Part shown: piece by piece, positions 1-12,200 of the stretch
How the letters are laid out: every line of letters starts with the position of its first letter
Numbering within the stretch: the stretch's first letter is position 1
Source: Ulva prolifera
Lineage: Eukaryota > Chlorophyta > Ulvophyceae > Ulvales > Ulvaceae
Assembly: GCA_023078555.1 (NCBI GenBank)
Contig: CM041197.1
Span: forward strand, 2,824,501 to 2,888,500
Length of the DNA stretch: 64,000 nucleotides
Reading direction: 5' to 3'
Translations under genes and position numbers: made by a program
The notes under the pieces: model-generated
Told to the model about the DNA's origin: nothing
The model's database searches: none
The model's input: the letters and a program-made list of their open reading frames with translations, nothing else

Positions 1-215
1 GGTCGAGGAGAAGCAAGCCACACTTTCAGGATACTAGCGTTCAGCATGAGTGACAGGAATTTGCCGGCCAAAGCAATCCATAATGCTTTATGCTTTGCTA
101 TACGTGCCAGACCTGCACGCCGAGCCCGCTGTGCTGCATGGCCGCACGTTCTTCATCAACAGGGCGCTGCTGCAAGCGACGCATTGGCGTGTCACGGAGA
201 ATAGACGTGATGTAG

Positions 216-3200
216 GTCAACATTGCTGCTGAGGGGGGCATTCAAGTGCACAAGTACAGCTCCAGCTACAAACGATCAACCATCAGGGCAGTGCTAGAAG
301 GCGGAGCAAAGAATATTGGTCAATCCGTCGTGGTTGGCGGATGGGTCAAGTCAGGCCGCGAGCAAGGCGGTGGAACTTTCTCATTCGTTCATCTGAACGA
401 TGGCTCAATCTTCACTAACCTTCAGGTACGCTGCCACCCGTGCAAGCTCAAGATACTGTAGCACCATGCATTGCAGCCTGACATCATGTGCCAACAGCAA
501 CAGTGCCATCCCCACTGAGACGGCCAGTCCAGCAATAAGTGCACAAGTCGAGCTTCGTGTTTTTCGGAATTATCTCAGTGTGAGCCATGTGTGCGGGCAG
601 GAGTGACGTCCCACACTGCGTGCCCACATGCGGGAGTGGGTGATGTCTGGGTGGTGCCCATGCACGCCAGGCTAGGAGCAGCCGTACATCTCCGTAGGCA
701 TGGATCGGGTGACACAGCAGTGCTGCCTGCCTCAGAGCCTCACTCGTTGCATCACACACACGCACTCCAGCCCACGCTCCGCCCGTCACCACCTGCACCA
801 CTTCTGCTCAGGCGGGTCACCTGACTGAGCACCAGCACGAGGGAACGACAAGCCTCTCCTGTCATTATGTGGCCCTCTGCTGTGCATTGCAGCCAACTGC
901 TATCGCCATCTGCGGGGGCACCTGCGCCGTGGCACATCCCGCGGTGCAGTGTGCTGTTGCCAGCCCTCCGCGTGCGTGCCTAGGCAGCCTCCCACTGCCC
1001 GCACCCCCTCCAAACAGCCTGCGCCAGTCGCCATGCAGCCGGGGCCCAACGCCCCGCATGTGCTCGTTCTGTTCTGACTCTGCTTAGCCTTCTCTGGCCA
1101 TTCCGCTCGCCTCGAATCTGAGATCGTTGCGCCAGGGCTGCACAGCAACGGCAGCCAGGTGGCTGCAGGTGTACATCCCGAAGGAGGTGAGCCAGGAGTA
1201 TGGCAAGGACATCCTCAAGACCGGCGCCTCCCTCCTCGTCCGCGGCACCCTCTCCGAGACCCCCGAAGGTGCGCTGCACGGTGCCCCTTGCGCCTCCCCT
1301 GCCCTCTTGCTGTTACACCAACCAGGCACCTGCGCTAGGGCCGTTGCGAGGCACAGAGCACCACCATACAGGCCACATCGTATGCCTCCCCTGCCCCGCG
1401 GTTGTGCTGAGACTCACTGTGGTGCCTACCGCGATGGCGGGGCGTTCACGGGGGCAATGCCCCGCTGCCAGCTGCCAGCTTCGCCCCACAACGCGTTGTT
1501 CTGGCCACTTTGCCGAGACAGCTGCGCCTGATGCACACAGCCTGTCTCGCACTTCCCAGGTGCCAACGTGTCGTTCGATGCCGTTCCCATCACAGCGTCT
1601 TGGTGGAATGGCACAGCAGCGCAGACAGCACGCGCTGTGCACAGCACAGCACAGCACAGCACAGCGTGCGCTCCTCGCGCCCCAGATTCGGGCGCTCTTG
1701 ATGCATGTTCTGTTGTGGTCTTCAGCCATGTCCGGGCGCCTGAGCCCGTCCGACGTGATCGCCGCGCCCGATCTCTGATGCCTGCGCGGTCTCTGCCTGC
1801 AGGCGCGGAGCAGGACGTCGAGGTGAAGGTCTCCGCCATCCTCCACTTCGGCACGTGCGACACCGCGAGCTACCCGCTCGCAAAGAAGAAGCACTCGATG
1901 GAGTTTGTGCGCGAGAAGGCGCACCTGCGGCCACGCACCAACACGATCGGCGCCGTCGCGCGCGTGCGCAACCAGCTCGCCTACGCCACCCACAACTTCT
2001 TCCAGGGCCACGGCTTTTTGTACGTGCACACGCCGGTGATCACCGCAAGTGACTGCGAGGGCGCGGGCGAGATGTTCCAGGTGTGCTGCTGTCTTGCCGA
2101 CGATCTCCACCCTCGGCCGCGCTGCAGCGTCACCCAACTTTGCTGTATCAGGGACTCCGTGCCTGAACAGACAGCGCAAGAATGTTGCACCACTGGGCAT
2201 GCTGGGATGTTTGCGTGGTGCGGCGTGTGGGTGTGCTGCGCGTGCTGTGGTAAAGCGCACCCTGAAGACAGCGACCACGGTGTCTGCGTCTTGCACCCAA
2301 TCACTGTGCTGTCAAGCCCCTGAAGCGTCCGTGCTCATAGCATGCCCATGGGCGATGGCGCTTTTCCTTCCGCGTGCGGCTACCTGTGGGGCGCGGATGG
2401 GCTCCTCGACGCCGCTGTGCGTTGCCGAATCTGCTGCCACGGGGGCGTGTGTGGCGCGCGCTCACGAGGTGTAGTCCGGTGTTCGACGTGCCTGGCTGCA
2501 AGGGTAGGCTGTAGTATGCACGTTGAGAAGGCTGGGCCGGGCTGCGGGGGTGGCGTGGCGTGCTGGCTGCCGTCTTCCTCGATGCGGTGGCCGCTATTCC
2601 GACTCTGCTGCGTAGCAGATCCCATGATTGTCTCAGGACTTGCGATGCTTCGCACTCTCGCTGGTCCAATGCGGTGGAGCCAGATCCAGTGCCTCCATGC
2701 AGTGGAGGTGTGATGCAGTGGAGGGGTGATGGGGTGGGCTCACGTGCGAGGCCTTTTGTTTTTCTTGTGTGTAGGTGTAGTATGACCCGTACGTAAGCCT
2801 TTGTACTTTCCTGACTTCCGCCGTACGTAAGCAGTCCCCATGCAGCACAGCGCTTCCGCCGTGTTGCATGATGGGGCATGTGTGCGGCATTGTTTCTCCG
2901 TACAGCGCCAGCTTCGGCCTTGATTTCTCCCTTCGCGTCTCCCACTGACACAAGTCATCAAATCACACCTGTTGTTGATGGCTAGAGAGAATAAACCCGA
3001 GTAAAGCCAGATTTGCTTCACGTTACACGAGCCTGGGCAACTTTGTGGCAGACGCCCAGAACACGACCCATAGCATTGCAAGCCAAGTACCCGGTCCGAC
3101 CGGCGGCAGCGGCGCAGCCAGGCTCATGTTGTGCCTAACAGTGGCGCACATGCGTGCAGGTGACGACTCTGCTGACCGAGGCGGACAAGGCGCTCGCGAA

Positions 3201-6200
3201 GATCGACGAGGCAGCAGGGGACGGCGGCGACGGCGCCGCGTGGCTGCAGGAGGCGCAGGATCTGGCCGCGGACGTGAAGAAGCTGCAGGCCGCCGAGGCG
3301 GAGCAGGGTGACACCATCCGCACCCTGAAGGAGGAGATGAAGGGCCTGCAGGGAGAGGAAAAGTCGGCGGTGAACGGCAAGGTGCAGAAGGAGGTAAACG
3401 CGCTGAAGAAGATGAAGCAGGAGACCGCGCAGGCGCAGGAGCGGTACGTGTCCGCGGCTCATGCATGGCGCTCATGCACGCTGTCCGCTGACCCATCTGT
3501 ACGTGACATGGGACGTCCCATCGCCCCTCGGCACAGTGCGCGCTGAGAAGTTCTGGCATTTCCATGCATGCACGTTGCCACGCTGATGCGTTCACCCTCG
3601 CGCTGCATGCACCCGTCGTCTGCATGCATGTTGTGTGAGTTTGGGGCGAGTGCGACGAACCAGGGCACTGCTAAGCGTGCGCCGGTTGAACGCTACGGGG
3701 GCAAGTGGGACACGGCCGTTGCCGCAACGGCGTTGCGTAGGAGGTTGGAATTCCGCCGTCAGATGCACTGTCGGGCTCCTGGTCCGCCGACTTAAGTCCG
3801 CCGACTTAAGCTTGTGGCATGCATCGATCTCGCGACTCCGCCCGGCGCTTAGTCATGAGAGCGAGCTGGTATTTTGACGAGCTGTAGACTTCGCATCTCT
3901 CGCCCTTTTGGGCATCCGCGGGCCCGTAATGTGTGCACCGACATGAGCATGCGCGGCCGACGCTGGAGCTCCGCACACGGAACTGCGGCGCCGCTGCCGA
4001 GCGCCCACACGTGCACCCCGCGGCACTGAAGCGCCGCGGTATTGTCGGCGCAGACCATCTCTCCCGAGGAAATGCCGTGCGATGGAGGCCCTCGTGACAC
4101 CGAAGGCAGGCTCTACCTTGCCCGCTTTGATCGGACGTCACACGGAGATCGTGAGTGTACACCGCGACGAGTGGCCATTGGGCCCTCGAATGTGAGTGAA
4201 CACACTAGTGTTACAAAAGAGTGAACTAGTGAGCACGAGGATGCGAAGCACCCGTCGCGCCTGTCGCGCGGCTGCATGCAGCCGGCTTTGATCCTGATCA
4301 GATGCCATGTATATTTGCCATATATATTCCGGTGCTCGGCTGTCGCAGATCTTATCCAAAGGCGTTACAAATATTCGCCTCGGGATGGCCCGAAGCACCC
4401 CGGGAGCGTTCACACGGTGGCGCACGCACTTCGGTGCTACGAGGGCACGGTCTCACGCGGCGCGCGAACGCCACGCATATCAAGCCGTGAAAGTGCTCGC
4501 TCGGCATGTACATCGTGCGCGACGAACACGGGCCGACAACGTGACGTTACGCCCGCTGCTGAAACGGTGCTGCTTGTTTGGCGAGGTTCCACGCACCGCA
4601 TCCTTCTGGATGCGCTGTTCACTAGTTCTGTCGGATACTTGAGAGTCAGGACCTCAATGGGAGAGCCACGTTCGTTCTCCTGTCTGGAAGCGAGATCCTA
4701 CGACAAGTACTGGTCCGGTGTTGTCATGCAGAGGCGGTGCCGGTGCCGCATGCACGTCACGGTCTTACCGATTTTGACAACCTCATCGCACGCCACGCCA
4801 CCTGGCATCCGTTCAGCCTCACCATTTCGCATCATAGAACTCACTGGACCAGTCCAGTTGATACTGTTGATGCAGTTCTGGCCATAGGCCTCTGCATGCA
4901 TCATATGACACCACCTGTGTACTTCATCGTTCACAAGTTACACATACCGGGCCATTGTATGGCAAAGCAAATCAACACATCAAGCTAACACACACAACAA
5001 GCTAACAAGCCAAGCGAGCGGCCGCCACACGAGCAACCACTAGAACTTGGGTAACTAGAACGCATCCCAACAAACAACCCGGTCACCAACCAAAAACAAG
5101 TGCACCTGTGTACTGTTCACAGTCACAGAGGCCATGTGTGCCCTCGCTGCATCAGAAACGTGTACCCTGACTCCATGTACCCTGAATCAATGCCACTCAC
5201 TGCTGCATGCTGCTCCCAAGGCCAGTGTGGGGCACAGTGTAGTCGCCGCCGCCGCCACCACTGCCACCACTGCCACCACTCCTCGTACACCGTTGTGGTC
5301 AGTCAGTCTGGGACACAGCCATGGCCAGAGGCCAGGATCCAAGGCAGTGCCACATGCAGCGGCTGGTGCATTTCGCATGCCCAGTCTCTTTGTGATCACG
5401 CATGCCAAGATGTGGCTGACATCAACTCAAGACACGCATCAGGCTTGCAGAGCTACACCATGCTCAGATCGCACATGTGCACAGCTCACGGCTTTCTTCC
5501 AACATGTGACTCTTGTCCACTCAGGGGCTGCCCTTGATGACCGTACATGCAGATGGAGCACAGTAAATTTAGATTTACTTTTACTTTACACTCCACAGCT
5601 CTGCCACGTCAGCAGCCACTCCTGGGGCGCCGCTCTGCTGACTTCCTGACTTCCTGTTTGCGAGGAGTCCAATGCAGTTTGCAGACCTCAAACCCCACCA
5701 CGAGACAGCCCACACTGCACTCCGCACTGCACGCTGCAATCGAATGCCGTTTACTTTTCTGTATCACTGCTCTAAATGCTGATGAGCAGCATGCCATCGG
5801 CAGTCAAGTGTCAGGCTGCTCACTGCTGTAGATGTCTGCACCCTGGGCCAGCTTATCTGCTGTGCCCTCCTCTGTTGCAATCTGTGTATGTTGTAAGTTA
5901 CAACGATAGATTGGGGCTGGCAGGTGTCACTCTGTTACAATCTGTGTCTGTTATCAGTTACAAGGATAGATTCGGGCGGGCAGGTGTTCTGCCTGTAAGT
6001 AGTTACACTGTAAGTAGTTACACTGTAAGTAGTTACAAGGACAGATTCGTGCATGGCAGTGCATTCAACCTTCACATCTCTCACACTGCTGAAGCGATGT
6101 GCAGGGCTTGGAGCCCGAGCAGTGTACCATTAGCAACATACCACAATTTGCAATCCCCTGCCAGAGCAGGTGCTGATTATGACATGTTGCTGCGAGATTC

Positions 6201-9200
6201 AGGTTGGCTGTGTCCGTTGTTTTGATTCTGTCGTTGTGACACCACTGCATCAGTCAGACCAGGATTGCGAACAAAAACACAAAAAAACACACAAAAAAAA
6301 CACACAAAAAGAAAGAAAGAAAAGAATCGTCACATATGACGGGCAGGCTGGCAAGCTTGTCTCCTGCATCAACTTCATTTTCATCATGAATTGAGCATGC
6401 TGATGAATTCGAAAAGATTGCTTTTCAAATTGGGCATGGAGCATGCGGCATGGCCTGGAATCATCATTCGTGAGTGGATGTGGTGGGCCACTCAGTCAGG
6501 CATGCATTGAACACGAAGACAACACGAGGACCGCAACAGAACAATGCAATATTGACGCAGCCAGGCCCGAATTTGCGTGTGATCGGCCAGCTTGGTGCAA
6601 GACTGAAAGACTAGCGCCTTGCAGTCTTGCAATGCCATTGTAACACCCCACACTTCTGACAAACTGACAAATCCTACCAGGACTTCAGATCACGCAATGC
6701 AGTGAGGTCTACAAACCAATGAGCCAGTGCCGTGTCACACATGACTCAATCCTGGTGATCCCTCACCCCAAATCTTCGCTCTGCACCTGTCCAGGTGCAA
6801 GCAATGAATCCGTTCCATCACACTATGTAACCCAACGACTCCCAACGACTCCTTCAGCATCTCCTCCCTCTTGCAACACTATCACTCCCCCCCTGCATAT
6901 CTCCACTGCCCACGGTCCCCTGCCACACCATCCCCCGCCCACCCCGCTCCCGCGTACCGCACCCCCCCCACACCTCCCCCCCCCCCCCCACCTATGATCT
7001 GCCATAAAATTGTCTGAGCTGAGCTGTAAACCGGCAGTATGTATGTTTGCATGATGGCATAACGAGATCCATTCGGACATTGCCAATTTCGAAGTCCTGG
7101 ATTGAACATCGTCCTGGATACTGCCACAGACTCTGGCTCTGATCCGTCCCCCCCCACCATACTCACCACCTGCAACTCACACTCCTGCATCACCTGCAGC
7201 CCGCGCCGTGCAGGCTCAGCATGGTCGGAGGCATCAAGCGGCAGCCCGGCGCGGCGGCGATAGACTACAGCCGCGACTTCTTCGGCCGCCCCGCCTTCCT
7301 CACCGTCAGCGGCCAGCTCAACGGCGAGTACTACGCGAGTGCGCTCTCCAACGTCTACACCTTTGGCCCAACCTTCCGCGCCGAGAACTCCCACACCTCG
7401 CGCCACCTCGCCGAGTTCTGGATGATCGAGCCCGAGATGGCCTTCTGCACGCTCGACGACGACATGCAGTGCGCAGAGGATTACGTGCGCCACTGCTGCC
7501 GCCACGTGCTCGACACCTGCGGCCCGGACCTCGCCTTCCTTGGAGAGTGCGCCCCCTGCAGCCTGCGCTGCCCGTTCTCCCTGTGTCCGCCTGACCTCGC
7601 CGTAACGCGTAAATACCCCCCCCCCCCCCCCCCCTGCACATTCTGGCTGGCCGATACACCCTTTGTCCGCATGATCTCGCCCTGAATCCACTGAGCCCCC
7701 GTCCTCCCGAGCTGAGAGGGGTGCGGCGAAATGCGGCGAGGGAGGCAGCGCTGCCTTACGCCTGCAAATCAGCGCGGCCGAGGCCCACATGAACACACAC
7801 GCCGTATGCCGGGTAAAAACAACGTGGCCGATGCCGAAAAATTCATTACCAGGACATCATGACTGGTACCCGAGGATCCCGTCGGGCACGTGCATGGCGG
7901 CAGCTACGCTCCTGCACTTGCCACCGCCCCGTGTGCCCGCGGCTTCATCGGCGAATCCTGGAACCCAGTGATGCGCCGGGCAGCCTGCACCATGGCACCG
8001 CACACCTGCACCCTGGTCGGACTCAAGGACAGACTACCGCCCTGCCTGCGAGAAAGCATGCAGGTGGTTCCTGCGGCATTGCTGCGATGTGTTCAATGCA
8101 CCATGCATCCGTGGCATGCCCCGACGTGTAAGGGATCCGTGGTGTGGGGGATGTGGCGTGGGCCTGCCACGGTGACTCCAGAGCGAACGGGTGAACTGCA
8201 AGCAAAATTCTAACATCACATATGCTGCACAGCTCTCTCAGAAACACCATGCAACGGCGACCGGCATGGCCGTCAGAGTGATCAATTCAACAGTGTGCAG
8301 TCTGTGATGCCGGAGGTGGGGGGGGGGGGGGGGGGGGGGGGGGCTTCGGGATGCGTTTCAGTCCGCGTCAAAGGGGACGCAGAGCCTGAGCATTGCAGTC
8401 ATGAATGCGGGGGCCTGCGGCGGGGTCGGGGAGGGGGCTCCGCAGGCGTGTGCATGTGTGCCACACATAGCATCCACATCAATCTCTGTCTGGATGCTCT
8501 TGGGCATGGGTTTGGACTGACGAGGCCAACCCATCCAATGATACACGTTTGTAGGGGTGTCATGTTTGTCTGACCCCGTTTGCTCTACTGCGACACAAAA
8601 TGCTGTGCTTTTCAGAAGTTTTGTTCCTCTCTTTTCTAGAGGTTCTGTGACATGAGAGCTGCAGCAGTGCTCACCACATGCATACGGCGGCTGGTTCCAG
8701 AATCAGAGTGACAGGGTGCACCCCTGGCCAGCATGGCATGATCTGCCACTCATGCACGCACAGACGGTGGTTTGCAGTGTTAGTGCCGTGCCCCTGTGTT
8801 ACAAGGACAAAGCAAGCAAGGCAGGTAGCACCTCGAGCAACAACCAGAGGAACTGCACACCCACGCAACCAGCCACGCGCAGCACACATCAGCACACCCA
8901 CGCAACGTCAGCACCCACGCTGGCCACAGCCACACAGCCACACACAAGCTGGCTATGTAATCACGGCTATGTAATCATACAAGCCCCCATACGTGTGCAT
9001 TCCTAGCAATGGCTCGGTGCCCGGCCTCTGTCCTTTGTAACTACATACAAGCCCCCACACCCCACACCCGCACGCACACCCACACTCGCACCCCGCCCAC
9101 CAGCCCGGCTCCAGAGCCCCGAAAGCACACGCAGCCGAGGCCGCGAAGCCCAACACACCGAGACACCAACAACCCCCCCCCCCCCCCCCCCCCCCCCCCG

Positions 9201-12200
9201 GGCAGGCCCCAGCCTCCCGCAGCAAACCCCACCCCGCCCAGCACCCGCACACCACCCCGCCCACCCGCAAACCCAGGCCCCCAATCCCCAATCCCCAGGG
9301 CTGGTTCCTGGTTTCTGCGGGGCTGCCTGCCTCTCCAACTCTGTCCTGGTAACACAGACAGTGGACCTTCATTCGCAAAGCAGAATGCCTGCTTGATGAT
9401 CCAGGAGGTGCACAGGATTTCCTGGGCGGGCCAGCGGCAGCAGCTCTCCCCCCATGCCATTTTGAGACATGCAGGGATGGATAGGGTGAAAGGTAGTCTG
9501 TATAGCCTCACTCTGCCACACTCTGCCACACTCTGCCACGCTCTGGCTCACATCACAACCTGTGCAGATTATCACTGTTTGTAAATGCTGTCAGGCCGCC
9601 ACCATCACTATCACTCAAGTGCAGACTGTGCTTCACTATGCCATCACATCACGCACTGGCATGCAGTCACCCATCTGACATGCAGTCACACGTCAGCAAG
9701 CCAGACACAAATGAAATCATGTATTCACCCATCTAGGCATTACACATGCCACTCGTTCGGGCCCAGCCATACCTGGCTTTGTTTCGATGTCCACAAAACC
9801 ATACCTGGCTTTGTTTCGATGGGATTCTGAGAAAGTCACGCTAAAGCACAGTCAACCAGCCCGGGCCGGGGATGAGGCATGTTCCTCAATCTCAGCCTAG
9901 CGGGATGTATGCATGTATGGATGTGGCAGCCTGCTCCTCTCCCTCGCCAGCCAACACAAGCGCAAGGCGGTCTCAATTCAAACGTATTTGTAGTGTTCTG
10001 AATGTCTGCTGCGTTGGTAGGTAAACTTGCGTCGCAAAAGAATCTTGTGTTGGGTGAGCCTACTGCAACATATACATGCACGTGCATGATGCGCTGCGCC
10101 GGTCTGTGTGAGTGTATGTTGATGTTGACTCGGATGAGATTCGGTTTCAGTGTTTGTTTTCTCCCGTGCACGTGCATGATGCGCTGCGCCGGTACATGTG
10201 CCGCAGTAACGTCGGATACACCGAACGAACTACAGACGCCCCACCGTGAACGGGACAAGACAAGTACTACAACTTGTAGTACTTTTGTTGTTGATCCGGA
10301 TGAGTTTCGGTTTTGGTGTTTACGTGCAGACCTGCATTCACGAGCACCAGTATACTGAGTAAATCACCGTTGTGATGGTGCTGAGTGACGTTATGTCTTG
10401 ATGCACACAGCACGGTAACGACTGGGCACCGTACGCGTTCAACCGGCGACGTCCCGATGAAGTCATGCGGCCGTGTGCGTGCATAGCGCCCCGGCCGTAA
10501 TGTTACTCCCGCCACTTGACCTCACAGCGCCACATGCCGTTCTGCGAATCGTGCGGCGTTTAGAAAAGAGTGAACGGGAGAAAACAAACACTGAAACCGA
10601 ATCTCATCCGAATCAACAGCAACATACACTCACACACACACGAACACTACAACCGCACTCACAACTCAGTCCGGCAGGATCGCGTCCTCCAGGCCCGCAT
10701 CATACCGCAACCCCTGCTCCCGAGAGATGACAAGCCCAGACTTCCGATACATATCCGCATTGCCGCGCTGCAATGCCACCGACAACACCCGCAGCGCCCA
10801 CTGGACAAACGCGCCTTTGGAGATGCGCCCACTGGCAGCGGCCACATCCCCCAACTGACCGACGAACCTCACGGCAGCCTTGCCCATGAAGCCACACGAT
10901 TCGACCGCAAACGGAACAAACCGGAACGCGGCATGGTCAGGCACGTCCCGCCGGAAGCGGTCCCGCTTCCTGTCCTCCGCCCGCTCCGCCGTCGCACCCG
11001 TCTCGACGCGTGTACAGCGGACCTTGCCGCGCACCTGTTCACGCAGCCTAGGCCGCGCGTGGCCGCGCTTCCGAACGGCGGCACAGCTGTAGGTTTGGTG
11101 TTTGTCTTCTCCCGGTCACTCTTTTGTAAATCAGAGCTGTAGGCCGTGCTCGAGGCCGAGTTCAGTACCAACGATCATCGTCATCACCTCTCCCTCGGGC
11201 GCCCGCCAGTGCAGCAGTCGTTGTGACTCTGGTATGACATGCGTCGCCGGAGTCGCCTCCCTCCTGGCGGCCGCGCGTGGACAATGCTGCCCGTGCTGAC
11301 GCAGCGAGCCTGCAATGCCGACGTCGGCAAGAGCTGGGTCTGGCAATTCAACATGAACTCGATAGTGTGTCCTGGACTAGTTGCGGCTGCAGGGGTGTGT
11401 GTGCAGGGTTGCAAGCCACCCCACCTGCCTGTTGGGTACACAGTGATGATTACCGGCGGTGCCAGCTTATGGTACTAGCCTTGCGTGACAGCATTACATA
11501 TATGTCTGACACATGTCTGACACATGCTTTGTCTGAGACATGTGAAACAGCAGGGCCCCAGGCGGACGGGTCCTGAACAGCAGCACCAGAATCTCATGTG
11601 CTCAAGGCTCCAAGTGACCTGAGGCTCTTGTCGGCAGGGCTCGATGCTCCTGGAGCACTGCCGACGCAACAGGCACTTGCGCCACTTCCCTCAACGATGC
11701 CTGCCGTGATTGGGTCACAGCATCTGCGCATGCTCCCCAGCAGCATGGCGCGTGGCGTCCCCTCCCCCACCCTCCTCTGCACCTCCAGCGTTTGCATGGC
11801 CGCAACAGCACGTGTTGATGCATGACCGTCGGGGCTCGTTGTCCCCAAGGCGGTGAAGTGACTGCTTGTCGGTGGTGCAGCAAGAACGGGCTGCGGCAGC
11901 GGCTACAGGGGGTCGCGGACACGCCATTCAAGCGCCTCTCATACACCGAGGCGATCGAGCTGCTGCAGCAGGCGGTGAAGGAGGGCCACGTGTTTGAGGA
12001 CAACGCGATCGAGTGGGGCATCGACATGGCCTCCGAGCATGAACGGTGCGCATCTCCTGTTGCTGGATCGCCTGGCCCGGTCGCGTCAAATTATTCCTGT
12101 GTTCTGGCCTTGCCTGTGAGGTGACATCCCTGATAGATCGAGGGGGCGACCCAAGGCCGGTGCTCCGCCTCTCCCTGTACAGCAGCTGCCCTGCCCGCGC

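Noticed and set aside
46-207. Open frame from ATG 46 as a mitochondrial targeting exon for AsnRS
   Set aside because: The frame ends before the first certain exon, and no splice pair joining it to position 216 could be chosen over others.
10563-11134. DNA transposon with 35-bp terminal inverted repeats
   Set aside because: The two ends are indeed inverted copies, but each is the 3' tail of a LINE; the right one has its own 9-bp duplication, so these are two separate insertions.
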